From Sipunculus nudus (taxonomy: Eukaryota; Annelida; Sipuncula; Golfingiida; Sipunculidae), in assembly GCA_026874595.1 (NCBI GenBank), contig CM049319.1:18271101-18335100 (forward strand): a DNA stretch of 64,000 nucleotides. The letters run 5' to 3'. Of this stretch, positions 47,301-57,300 are shown in pieces. The stretch's first letter is position 1; every line of letters starts with the position of its first letter. Below the pieces are notes generated by a model. It worked only from the letters and a program-made list of their open reading frames with translations. It did no database searches and had not been told where the DNA came from. The position numbers and the translations under genes were made by a program.

Positions 47301-48789
47301 AAATGTCATCTATGTAGACCAAGGCATGTTTCCAATTTAGTCCCTGTAACACTTTGTTTAATACCATTTGGAATGACATCGGGGCGTTCATTAAGCCAAA
47401 CGCGAGTTTCTTGAATTGAAAAAGTCCATGGTGTGTTATGAAGGCACTTTTGTGTTTAGTTTCAGGGTCCAAGGGGATTTGCCAAAATCCTGAGGCTAAA
47501 TCTAATGAGGTAAAGCACTTTGCAGAAGACTCACCCACAGTATCCAACAGATCATCTAGCCTAGGCAGCGGAAATATTTGCGGCTTGGTGACTTTATTTA
47601 GTCGACGATAGTCCACAGCAAAGCGAAAACCGGTCCCCTTTTTGACTAGCACAACAGGGCTGTACCAGTCAGACATTGATGGTTCTATGATGTCGTTTTG
47701 AAGCATCTCCTCCACTTGTCGCTCTATTTCAGCTTTTTGTGCAGTGGTTGTTCTGTAAAATCGCTGGCGTTGTGGTAAGGCATCTCCTGTTTCAATACGA
47801 TGATGGTAAAGATCAGTACATCCCAGTTCTGATAAATTTGTTGCAAACAAATCTCTGTTTTTGCCAAGGAATGCCTTGAATTTAGTTCTTTCTTGCTCTG
47901 ACAAGTCTGTGTCTGACAGCGTAAACCCCAAACTTTCAGCAGCTTGTATCCACTGACTCTCTTCAGTGTCCTCGCATGACCTGTTGACTGGGGACAAGTT
48001 GACCTTGCCATCTGCTAGTTCTTGACCTGGCATAGCCCCCATATTGCAACACACCGGCTTAGGAGTAATTACATTATCAGCAGGAATAGGTTGTGCTACT
48101 GCTACTGTCTGCCCCGGTCTAATGTGTACATCTTCATTTGTAGGGTTGAGTAATTTATAAACTGTTTTTCCTCTCCTAATTTTGACTAAGCATCTGGCTC
48201 CCATCAGGTTAAGTTTTTCGGGTAAGTGTGACAGGGGCTGCAGTAGTACCTCTTGTCCTGGCTGCCCTCTTACCTTCACTGGTAGATCACATTCTGAGTT
48301 TGCAGGTATAGTGACTAAAGATACAGTTCTTACCATGGAGCCTGGTAAAACGGGGTCCTCTAAAACATGTTCAGATAGTCCATCCTGCAGAGAGAGATGA
48401 CCAGTGGCCAGGTCAATTTTAGCCTTGTTTGCCTCAAGAAAGTCCATGCCTAGTATCATTTGGCAGTGTAGCTTCTCAAATACATGGAACTGTTGAGATA
48501 TTTGAAGTCCACCGATTGACATAGTAAGATTTACTGAGCCTAAAGCTGATTGCATAACGCCACTTACACCAATAATAGCAGGTATCCTTGCTGCACTGAG
48601 CTGTCCATAAAGTTTTAGGTTTCTTAATAGTCCAATTGAAATGCATGAGACTGAGGCACCAGTGTCCACCAGGCCATTAACAGTACGGCCCCTTACTTTC
48701 AGTACAAGTGTATTACGGCACAGTGGGGCTACAAGTCCTGTGCATGCCCCATCAACATATGGCTTGTGTGTTCTGTGATGCTGTAATTG
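44350..48789 (-). CDS. Pol polyprotein with C-terminal chromodomain, copy 2
   Basis: Same architecture and catalytic residues as copy 1: DTGA protease, D390 and YIDD of the reverse transcriptase, RNase H D601/E643/D668/D711, integrase HHCC and D945/D1005/E1041, GPY/F, then chromodomain. It is 41 residues longer, because the linker has about nine rather than five 11-residue repeats (+42) and the tail ends RKRRHRRQ instead of RKRCKNRRQ (-1). Outside the linker I see only six substitutions: R136Q, A162V, Q506H, K563M, V738I and T1118N (copy 1 to copy 2). Open from just after the gag TGA; residue numbers count from the V of VDTGAS at 48669. Confidence 0.95.
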   Translation of the reverse strand, partial: QLQHHRTHKPYVDGACTGLVAPLCRNTLVLKVRGRTVNGLVDTGASVSCISIGLLRNLKLYGQLSAARIPAIIGVSGVMQSALGSVNLTMSIGGLQISQQFHVFEKLHCQMILGMDFLEANKAKIDLATGHLSLQDGLSEHVLEDPVLPGSMVRTVSLVTIPANSECDLPVKVRGQPGQEVLLQPLSHLPEKLNLMGARCLVKIRRGKTVYKLLNPTNEDVHIRPGQTVAVAQPIPADNVITPKPVCCNMGAMPGQELADGKVNLSPVNRSCEDTEESQWIQAAESLGFTLSDTDLSEQERTKFKAFLGKNRDLFATNLSELGCTDLYHHRIETGDALPQRQRFYRTTTAQKAEIERQVEEMLQNDIIEPSMSDWYSPVVLVKKGTGFRFAVDYRRLNKVTKPQIFPLPRLDDLLDTVGESSAKCFTSLDLASGFWQIPLDPETKHKSAFITHHGLFQFKKLAFGLMNAPMSFQMVLNKVLQGLNWKHALVYIDDILVFSKTFEEHLQHLNGVFSRLRGAGLRMNPSKCHFARKTIKYLGHVITPHGITVDTDKTNLVQTFPVPTNKHDVRSFLGMCNYYRRFVKGFAEIAAPLNKLLQKNTMFKWTDTCELAFQQLKQALTSRPVLAYPNLSKPFLLSTDASGEAIGYILGQKDDSGLEHPIAYGGRSLHPAEKQWSITEREGLAIIEGVKAFHPYLANQHFTVLTDHVALKWLKEIKQSTGRLLRWSLQLQGYQFDIEHKPGRKHQNADALSRRRDMQEEIDNSPGEMQVCQTDIIIEHEERPGCEIVEVNLCFEDDSHNHSQAQTVFSVVEQVSADLEKNEFVKERHDALVMQQRDCPDLGPIWQYLVNMQLPDNQQKANRVVAESQQYTVIDGILYHLWDRRAKKLPKDIRIKQQLAIPQVLRKELLEGHHDSLAGGAHQGFERTYASLTSKYYWPGMYADTQNYVKTCEVCQAVKQPTHKYPAPLHPLPIAKLFQRWHMDILGPVNPDHQGNRYILLIVDSFSRWPEAFPLKGQTAAEIADVLFTNIIARYGAPTTLVSDRGRNFMSGLINELCKRLEIKHHFTSAYHPQTNSTCERFNRTLAQALKAYVDKEQRNWSDILPGILMAYRKTPAVNSTQFSPFEILFGREMRAPVDTMLDIPESLPNAFSDYVNKLQEKLDIIHQTAQENILKAQSHYEKYYNRSAQEPAFKLGDRVWMFNPAIPKGKSSKLHKYWQGPYYISDLGPNHTYKIHSCESHQALKSLVHANRLKPYNDPEGRRSHLQPEPAVRKPDNHSAQSDTDQNQSDHSEQNSSPEEVSTHSEQCDNDNGDTVEHNKSDNGDTVKPKQYDNALEHNQSDNGDTIEHNQSDNGDTIEHNKRDNGDTVEHNQGDNGDTVEHNQGDNAPEHKQSDNGDTEGHTQSDNDDSDTVEWAEVEKLLSSSRYKGRLLFKVKWADQSQTTWEPAENLPQFMVREYQIHRTQAGKARKRRHRRQ
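44572..44859 (-). repeat. In-frame 33-bp minisatellite in pol linker, copy 2
   Basis: About nine units of the pattern SDNGDTIEHNQ, two of them shortened to nine residues (YDNALEHNQ, GDNAPEHKQ). Extra units relative to copy 1 are in frame. On the opposite strand the array creates long open frames rich in HYHF/ITIIT repeats, which are by-products. Confidence 0.9.
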
Positions 48790-48805
48790 TCATTGCTGGT
48801 TGGGT
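48775..48805 (-). promoter_or_regulatory. gag-pol stop-codon readthrough site, copy 2
   Basis: The same CAG CAA TGA CAA TTA CAG as in copy 1, with TGA at 48792-48790 and 40 in-frame codons before the protease codon at 48669. Retention in an independently inserted, otherwise intact copy argues that the stop is a working part of the element, not a mutation. Confidence 0.8.
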
Positions 48806-49677
48806 CTTGGTGCTGAACGACACATCCTGGCATAATGGTTTAATTTCCCACACCTGTGACATTCTAATCCATTAGCTGGACAATCACTTCGTGCATGTGC
48901 TTCCCTTCCACAATTTTGACACTGCTCCGAAAAATACTGTCTATTCCTAGCCCTAAGGGAAGGGGCAGGCCTTTGGCTACTAACATACCTTGTATTGGTT
49001 GAGGCTGCGTTGGGGTGAACTGCTGTTGCTGCTTGAACTTGTGCTTGTGTCTGTAGCATCTGGACAGACATGTCCTCTAGCTGTTTTTCCAGGCGCTGGA
49101 TAGCTTTGATCACCCCACATGATAAAGTGTCAGCACCGCAGGTGGCTTCAGCCATGGCTGCTGATGAGTTTATCTCTTGCAGGGTCTTACATCCCTTCTG
49201 TAGCACAAACTGACGAACTGCTGGTTTCAGTCCCTGGAGAATGGCTTGCTTGGTTTGTTCTTCAGGGAGGCCTACTGATGCAGCTTCTGATGTTATTTTG
49301 GTGATGAAGTCTTGGGCTGTCTCTCCCTCCTGTTGCTGCATGGTGAACAAGGCAGCTGTTCGTGACCACTGTGTGTTTTCATTTGGACCATAACGCTGCA
49401 GGAAAGCTGACTTCAGTTGTTGCAGGTCTGTCTTTGCTGATCCAGGCAGGGCCATATACCACCTGAGAGCCCCATCACTGAGGTGCAGTGGCAGAGTACT
49501 TTTGGCTCTGTTGTCATTCAGTTCCTTGCTGGCCACCATGAGCTCAAATTTGGTAAGCCACAGCTTGGCATCCTCTGTGGCTAGGCCCCTGAATGGAGTC
49601 AACAGGCTTTCTGTGTTCATCTCTGACTGTGACTGTTCTTGATATCGTCTGCTTGTAGCTCTTGTGTTGTAAGGCAT
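48790..49677 (-). CDS. Gag with two zinc knuckles, copy 2
   Basis: 295 residues, same domains as copy 1: capsid-like region ~35-165, helical Gln-rich region, two CX2CX4HX4C knuckles (C253/C256/H261/C266 and C273/C276/H281/C286). The only residue difference I see is A176 for T176. It starts at the first ATG, 30 nt from the LTR, and ends at the TGA that separates it from pol in the same frame. Confidence 0.95.
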   Translation of the reverse strand: MPYNTRATSRRYQEQSQSEMNTESLLTPFRGLATEDAKLWLTKFELMVASKELNDNRAKSTLPLHLSDGALRWYMALPGSAKTDLQQLKSAFLQRYGPNENTQWSRTAALFTMQQQEGETAQDFITKITSEAASVGLPEEQTKQAILQGLKPAVRQFVLQKGCKTLQEINSSAAMAEATCGADTLSCGVIKAIQRLEKQLEDMSVQMLQTQAQVQAATAVHPNAASTNTRYVSSQRPAPSLRARNRQYFSEQCQNCGREAHARSDCPANGLECHRCGKLNHYARMCRSAPRPNQQ

Positions 49678-49707
49678 GGGACGTACCTCGGATTCTCTCC
49701 ACCAATT
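49678..49707 (-). promoter_or_regulatory. Primer-binding site and leader, copy 2
   Basis: Same 30-nt leader as copy 1, with TGGTGGAGAGAATCCGAGG starting three bases after the LTR. Primer tRNA not identified. Confidence 0.6.
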
Positions 49708-50278
49708 TGTAGCACGGGCTGTATGCTATACACAAAGAAGACAGGCTGGCTGTTGATCACATTTAATGTTGACTTGTCAGATACAGATAGCTGGACCCCT
49801 CTGCCCAGCAGGACGGGTCATTAAATAAGTCCTGTGCGGACCTGAACGAAGCACCCCCTGCTGAGGGCCACACAGCTAACCTAATAACCTAAAGCTGTGT
49901 TTCTAAAAACAAATAATTATATATATCATCTGAACTACTTGATGAAAACTCATAAAACTTACAATACTTAATGTAATCTGGTTTATGCTTATGTATCTCA
50001 AATTTAAAAGCTGAACATTCAAGGACTAATGAGATATTACAAATAATCCAAATATTATTCCTGGAAAAAGCATAATCATTTAAAATACTGAGAAATAATA
50101 AAATCTAGATATGAAAAGACAGTAGATACTTTAAATATATATAGGATAGGTTGTATGTGTAAAATTTGGTGTGTATATGACATTCCCTTCCCTGTGATCT
50201 AAGCTCTTGAATTCATCCTGGAAACACAGGGCCCAGAACAAAGAACTATAGCTGAACAGTTAAGTTGAGCCTGCTACA
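49708..50278 (-). repeat. 5' LTR of copy 2 (571 bp)
   Basis: Identical by eye to the LTR at 43359-43929. CAAA target duplication follows at 50279-50282. Confidence 0.95.
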
Positions 50279-50282
50279 CAAA

Positions 50283-53200
50283 CATGGACCATACACTACA
50301 CACCTCTCCAGCTTGCTGTATCTCTGAACAACTTAAAACAGACTCCTATTCCCTTTTTCTACAATGTACCTTGGTTAAGTGGCTCTGGCAACTTCCACCC
50401 AAGTATACTGGGGATATATATACCACATTTTCTTTTGAAGAATTGTTCCATGGCCTGTTGGTTGCACAATTCACTGATGAAGATATTAAAATCAAAAGAA
50501 GTCAAAATACTGATGTCATGGCCTGGCCTTAAGTATCTGTGAGGTTCTATCCAGATTTCATCATTTTGCCCTTGAGGCACCAACTGTAATGGTGTAAACA
50601 TGGGACCACCCACTTGGTAGCCCAACCCATTCACTACTGGGCTTCAGTAACTGAAGTACTTTAACATCACAATTTTAATTTTATTATCTCAGATAACATT
50701 AAAGCTGATTTTTACAGTGTTTTTTAATTAACTAAAGAAGTCCTATGATAGACAATGCTCCTAGCTCAAAGCTACATATGGGATACAGGTGATGTCACTG
50801 AGGAAATGTAGTATTAATTATTAATTTTATTTCATTAGAAAGGCATCCAGTACTGAACATCGAGAATGGGACTCTTGCAACGGCTTTCCACACATCCCAA
50901 TTTTAAAAATTTATGATCTCAAAACTGAACCAGAAAGGTTTCTGGGATGGTCAGGATTTCAAGAATGTGCCCAGAGGTGATGGCAAATGTCCTACATCCA
51001 TATTCCTAGTGATGGGATGGAGTACATACTTTTGAAAACTGAACATCCCCAGAAAGAAAGGGGGAAGTGACCATGCTCAGACAAGTGTTCCTTCCAGCAG
51101 TGGAAATAATACTGGTTTTATTCATGAAGTGAATGGTGGATGGAGCAAATGTTGCTTCTTCTTTTCATATACTGTGGTTGCCTCTTTGTTTGCAGGGGTT
51201 TCACATTCATGATCTTCCCGAAAGGAAAAGATATTGCAAAATATATCTTCATGAATAAGAGGTCCCATGGTCAAAATCAAAGATGAAGAGTAAAAGGTTG
51301 CAAAAGAGAAATAAAATAGATTGTTTATGTCCAAAGATTTATAATTCTAAATATGTGAGACTTTTCCAAATGTATGTCATTAACAAAGAATATTTTTTGT
51401 TGATAAGATGTGTACATAATATTTGATATAAGTAATTCACAGAATAATGGTTAAACTCTGTGTATATAGGACTTTTGTACTGTGAGATGGGAAAATGTTA
51501 CCCTCACGAAACACTGAAAAGCAAAAATAAGTATATTTGACCTAACAAATGATAAGCCAACCATAGTATTTTGTTGCCTTTATATAAACTCCTTACATCA
51601 AACATACAAGAAGTCTGATGTTATCTTCAAAAGACTACACATAAAGACTTATCAATTCTCGAACATCACAAACTTCTTCTTTTCCGATAAGAATCTTTGC
51701 ATCCAGGAACTAAGTGAATCTGAGATAACCATCAGGATTTATATTAGTAATCTGATCTATAAGGACATGAGGTCACATCTTGTAGTTGTTACATATACAC
51801 ACTGTGACAGAGGACCAGATGGTGAAGTCACCTCATCGCCAGTGTGTAGTTCCAATTTCCACCTCCAGATGTGGTACCCGCTGAGCTTAGGGGTCAGAGG
51901 TCAACAAAAAGTCAAAGGTCATGCTGGATAACCAGACAGAGGATTACTTGAATGCTACACACCTTACAAGATTACTGTTCATGGAAGTATAAGTAACATT
52001 CCAGGTGCATAGATTTCCTTGCTAGATTTCTGGACAACAAACATTAACTTTGCAAAAATACCACTTTTTAACACAAGTAAATATAAGTTTTGTAGATTTT
52101 TAGGAATGAAACAATATTGAAAAATTTCAGTTTAGTTTTATAAAATATTATTTAACATATTGATGTGAAAAAAAATTAAGAGATGTATTAATAGATAATC
52201 TTTGATATATGCCAATATGATATTTTATGTAACGAACTGAAAAAAAAAATACAGAAAAAGAATATACAGATACAGGTGAAAACATAACCTCCTTGGTTGA
52301 GTTAAACATTATGTTATTTTGTAAGTGGACAGATGTTTACTCTGGCAGACACTCAGTAAACAGTTAATGATTTACTCATCAGCATACTAAGGAGGGTAAA
52401 GAGGAGAGAGTATGTTTATACTACAGCTATATAGTAGTAGTTAAGGATCTGTAGGAATTCACTTAACATACAGAGTACTGGTCAAGCTGACCCTCATCCT
52501 GAGGTCAATATGCTACCAAGCATGAGTATTCAAGTACAGAAGTGGTCTTCCAGTACTGTGGTGTTATTAATACTATACCGCCTCAGCAGACTGTACCTTC
52601 CTGTAAAATGAATGTGTTTCATAAAGATACCTCATAATGTAATATAAAAAAGTTATACAATAACAAACAAGAATCCAACCTTGCTCATTAAACTTAGTTC
52701 ATCACACTGACTGTCTACAACAATCACCATGTGACCTCAACACAAAAACTGGATTCGGGCAAATTGGGACCCCCTACCTCTGGACACTGACAAACCAGAT
52801 TTGTTAATGAAGAGATGTTGCCTGTCTCAGGCATTAGTTTAATGATAATATAAAGTACTGAAAGATCACCTATGTGGCATCAATACAGAGGTGTCCATAA
52901 TGTAAGGTTTTACTGTATATAGAGAGCCTGTAACCAAGTACTTGTATAATTAGCATATAACCATAGCTCTGTACTCCCACTGAAAGATAAAAATGAACAT
53001 TTGTGAATACTACAGGAAACATTTATCAGATGTCCAAAAATAATTTTAGACGACAGACTTGCTATAAATAGCCCATTACAAGTGATTCAAGATCAAAGGG
53101 ATGCCTACAGCACTGTACATCTAACCCGCTGACATCTTACATCATTCCCGGTATAATAACGCCAGTGTATGCAAAAAACATGCCCATCCAACATCAGTGG

Positions 53201-53340
53201 CTGTAATGTAAACAACCAATGAAAGGGAAATGTGGGAGTAACCTGCTGAAAGGATGCGTAACCAAGACAACGGCAATAAGACCAACACGGACAGCTGCCA
53301 ATGTTAGATGTTATGCCACGTTTCCAAGGGTTAATGTAAC
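50283..53340. other. Noncoding stretch, no gene supported
   Basis: Only short unsupported open frames. A piece of the dispersed repeat (GGTGAAAACATAACCTCCTTGG) lies at about 52235-52300. Confidence 0.45.
52235..52300 (-). repeat. Piece of dispersed repeat (AAGGAGGTTATGTTTTC family)
   Basis: GATACAGGTGAAAACATAACCTCCTT matches the ends at 9.3 and 60.2 kb. Only the terminal part is recognisable. Confidence 0.5.
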
Positions 53341-53350
53341 ACTACTACAG

Positions 53351-53573
53351 TACTACCAAGCCCAGAAGATGTGTTCATGTTTACCCTTCTTGACCTGATG
53401 GAGCTACAAGATCTGGATGTACCAACTGAAGCAGCAGTAAAATTATATACCAGTCCTGTCAGTTCTGATGGTGTCAGACATTTACAAGTAATCTGTACTT
53501 CCTTCAACCCTTGGCTTTTATTCAGGGCATCTGTTACTCTTCCAGATCCTGCCCACAAAACTTTGTAAGATGC
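53351..53573. CDS. Possible exon, strand uncertain
   Basis: A 220-bp segment open on both strands with protein-like composition. On the plus strand, after a TACTACAG acceptor-like site, it reads VLPSPEDVFMFTLLDLMELQ and continues TEAAVKLYTSPVSSDGVRHLQ with a possible GTAATC donor at about 53489, or runs to TAA near 53566. On the minus strand it reads KVLWAGSGRVTDALNKSQGL and SELTGLVYNFTAASVGTSRS with a possible GTAGTA donor. I recognise neither. The plus reading has the better acceptor. Chance remains possible. Confidence 0.22.
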
Positions 53574-53939
53574 CAGTACCAACATCAGAAGAAGGGGATT
53601 TCAATAGACTACTCCTTTATGTATTAATCCATATCAGCCTTCGACCATGAATGACAAAATTTACTGGATATTCAATTACTAATCACACAAATTACACAGA
53701 AACAGAGTCATGTACTCTTAATAAAACATATTTCATATGCAAAAAGACTTGAAAAATTTGAGCATGAAAAAACTGGAGAATCCTCTGCTTAAGTTTTTTT
53801 TATAAACAAAACATTTTGACTTATGTGTCTGTGCATCAGTAATTTCTTGTTTTGTTAGTCCACAGTAGACCTTATTAAGATCACTTGGTACATGAGGCCC
53901 CGTCCTTAGATCAAAATTTGTTTATATGCAGAAAAGGTA

Positions 53940-54375
53940 ACTCCCAAATTCAGTTATATGGATAAAGCTACTCCAGATCATAATGACATTGGCACACCAA
54001 AGTTTAGGACAATCAATTAAGCAAATCCTGAGAAATGTGAGCAATAGAAACTTTTAAAAAATATATATAAGTATACGGGCCAACAAATCTTGTGCATTAG
54101 ATAGAACTGTCTGAGATTGATAGATAGGTATACCAAATTTCAGAACAATCAATGAAGCTTTAATGTCCTGAGACATCTAAATCATTAAAATTCTGTAAAA
54201 TTGATTGTAGGTGGTGCCACAGGTCCTGTTCAATGGATAAAGCTACCCAATATCAGTGGGCACACCAAAGTTAAGGACAATCAATGAAGGGCATTCCTTT
54301 TAAAGCTAGCTAAATAAACAAAATTCTATAAAAAGAGTTATAGATGATGCCACAAGTCTGGTTTAGTGGGAAAAC
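53940..54375. repeat. Degenerate tandem array, three ~134-bp units
   Basis: CACCAAAGTTTAGGACAATC, TACCAAATTTCAGAACAATC and CACCAAAGTTAAGGACAATC start at 53995, 54131 and 54263, spacings of 136 and 132 bp. GGTGGTGCCACAGGT and GATGATGCCACAAGT in the spacers look like decayed forms of the GGTGGCGCCACC palindrome of the 20-23 kb arrays. Confidence 0.65.
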
Positions 54376-54379
54376 ATCT

Positions 54380-57300
54380 TTCAGGCTCTTGCTGGATTTG
54401 AATTGACAATCAGGCACCTTCTACTCAATAAATATGCAGTCTCCCTCATTTTAAGTTAAATATGTAATCTTCCTTCATCCGCAGATTTATAGATAATTAA
54501 TGTTCTACTTCACTTCAATACTGAAATGAAAAAATGCAAGTTCTGATAAGATATAATCATTATATTACTGGTTGTAAGAAATTCTGATATACCTGTTGGG
54601 TACCACATGGGAACATAATCAATGAGGCAAGCAAATAAATTCTTTTGATCTTGGAGACACAAATGACATACTAATAGGATTTCGTGACCCTTTGTCTCAA
54701 GATGCTGTGAAAAAGAGAAAAGTTTGAAAAACGTGATGTGCCAATACACTGCAGGGGCACATCCAGCAAATTAGCTCCATGTACCGCATCCAGCCCCATA
54801 TGTTTGTACCACAAAAAACAGAAATAACGCCAAGCCATCTGGCTTCTACTCTCCAAACAGATGACTCACAGAAAAGCGAGTCTGGCTGAGCTCATGCCAG
54901 TCTCCTATAAATCCCATGTTGGGGCATCCCATATCTCTCATATAATATGATAATGTTAAATAATTGCAGGACTATGCGTGGAGAGTGATAGTCTCCAACT
55001 AACATGCCCAGCAGGAGATTTTAATATATAGAAACTCATGCCAGTGTCAAGTATATCTTATTTTAGGGCATCTTGTATATAATATGATAACCTTGAGAGA
55101 ATCAATAAACAAGTGCAGAATGATTTTCTTCATTTTTCAAACTTATATTTAACTATTCTTACATCTTCTATCATAGTTATATTATATAACATGTATAGTC
55201 ATTCAATATCAATAATATCCTCAGTTTCTGGGAACATTATTCTTATGTTTACAGATATTCCATTACATTCAATATTAGTCACCACAGCTATGACTCAAAA
55301 GGGTTTTCTAGGTTCACTTTCTTAGTGTTAACTGCCTTGAGTCATTCAGACTGCATATACATCAGTTACATCAGCTCTCTATGGAAGAAGGACATTTTAG
55401 CCATGGATGGTCTGGTCCCAGATTTTTTAGCCCTGGATCTGCTGCTGACTATTTCTATAATACAGATTAAGCCATAATACACACCAGATAAAACTGCCTG
55501 GCCACAACATAAACAGGGATCATTCAAGGCTGAAACAACTCTGTGCACTGTTATCTGTTTTCATAATGACTGCAATCTGACACATACCTCAGACCCAAAA
55601 ACAATAAAATCAACACAATAACTCCAGTTTCCAAGGATATTATGGATGAGACCCTTCTGTTCTAGCAGCTGCATGGCTTTATAGTACTGGTAACTCACAG
55701 ACTTTCATGAACAGACCTGATACAACCTTCTTTTCCAGATAACTGTTAACAGTACAATACTGCCCACATGACCAGCAATGAGGCATTTCTGTTCTATGCA
55801 TCTATACTGGATTCCACCACCCCTGTACCATCCTGTTTCTTGTGATAATTTTTTAACAATCCACTAAAGCCTACCTTTATTTACTGCAGAGGCAAATAAG
55901 ACAAATGTGGCAATTATCTTACAGCAAAATAATAATCTTCTGTGTATGGACACATGTGATTTATTCAGAAAGAAACATGACTGAACAGATGAATGGTCTT
56001 GTGACATAGCAGAGACAACCTAAGGTGACAGACTAAAATTACATCTACTTGATGATTTGTAGTGATGATGTCACAGTGGTATCTGTATGTCACATTTGTT
56101 ACATCACACATACATCCCTCCTACATCCCACGGAAAAACAGATTTTGCCACTTGAACCGATGCCATCATTTTTACAGCTCTGTAGACAGGTCAGCACTGT
56201 CTGGGTGTCACAAAGTAAATATATTTATTAAATAGATAACATTTAATATATGCTTAAATCATCATAAATCCCACATTACTTCCTTTGTTATAAGCAAATT
56301 TGCAGTGGCAAATAATATATATTTGAAAGAATATCCTGAAAATTTAGGTGGACAGGGTTGTTGGAATGGAGTATATTGTTGTGTGTAAGCCATCAGGTTA
56401 TTATAACTATTAAGTCTGATGCTCAAAAATTCATATATATAATTTTTAAATAGATATATTCTTATGTAGTGAACTTGAAGAAATACAAATAGCCAGGGGA
56501 GACTCCTGGATGCACTTTCCATAAATAATCAGTCAAAGGTTCATAGCTTTCCATGAAACAAACCTCCCTGATTTTTACCTGAGTTTTCTGTGATGAATTT
56601 CCCAAAATTCTGGCATCATTATTTCGACCAATTCAGATTAATGTCTTCAATGCTTTTGCAGTGAATGTTAATTGTGGTGAACAAATATGAAACTAAGAAT
56701 CTAGAATGTACTCTGGCGTGTTCTGTATCATAACCAATCATCTAATGGATAGTTTGGATACAATGTTTAGACTTGAGACACTTAATTCACTTTTATGTAA
56801 AATTTATTGACTGATCTGGGACACACTTCCCAAATTTTCCTGAATTTTTGTTACCTTGATATACAAAGGCACACTCATTTACCATTTTAACCTGCTTTCC
56901 AGGACAACTGAGAAACACTGTATAATCAGCCTTACTGACCAAAGGAAATATTTCTCTGTACCTCTTGGGAACAGAAAACTGAATATTTCTCATCAAATAA
57001 GATTTATATTCATATCACACTGATACTTGCTGACATAACATATCATACTAATTACCAATACTCCACAAATCCATTAGCTGATAGAAGTATTAATTAATTA
57101 TGCCATCTAAATTATTAATATTATTATTCTGAGTTTTCATTACATTATCAAACCATTAACTATTCAATTCAAAATTAGTTACAGAAACAGAATAATAATT
57201 AAAATTTCAATATCAAGCAGTCAAACTTGAATCACTGCCATGAATGAAATAACTTTGACTTATTGATATCTGCAAAAATCAAGGATTGCTAGTGGGACTG

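Larger units (their letters stand above)
43359..50278 (-). mobile_element. Full-length Ty3/Gypsy chromodomain LTR retrotransposon, copy 2
   Basis: A 6920-bp element of the same family and orientation as the one at 26.2-33.0 kb. LTRs are 571 bp (43359-43929 and 49708-50278), identical to each other by eye but clearly different from the 579-bp LTRs of copy 1. The target duplication is CAAA (43355-43358 and 50279-50282). Different duplications show the two copies inserted independently and did not arise by segmental duplication. All coding parts are intact. Confidence 0.97.

Noticed and set aside
43359-50278. Copy 2 as a segmental duplication of copy 1
   Set aside because: Target duplications differ, flanks are unrelated, and the LTR pairs are identical within but not between copies.
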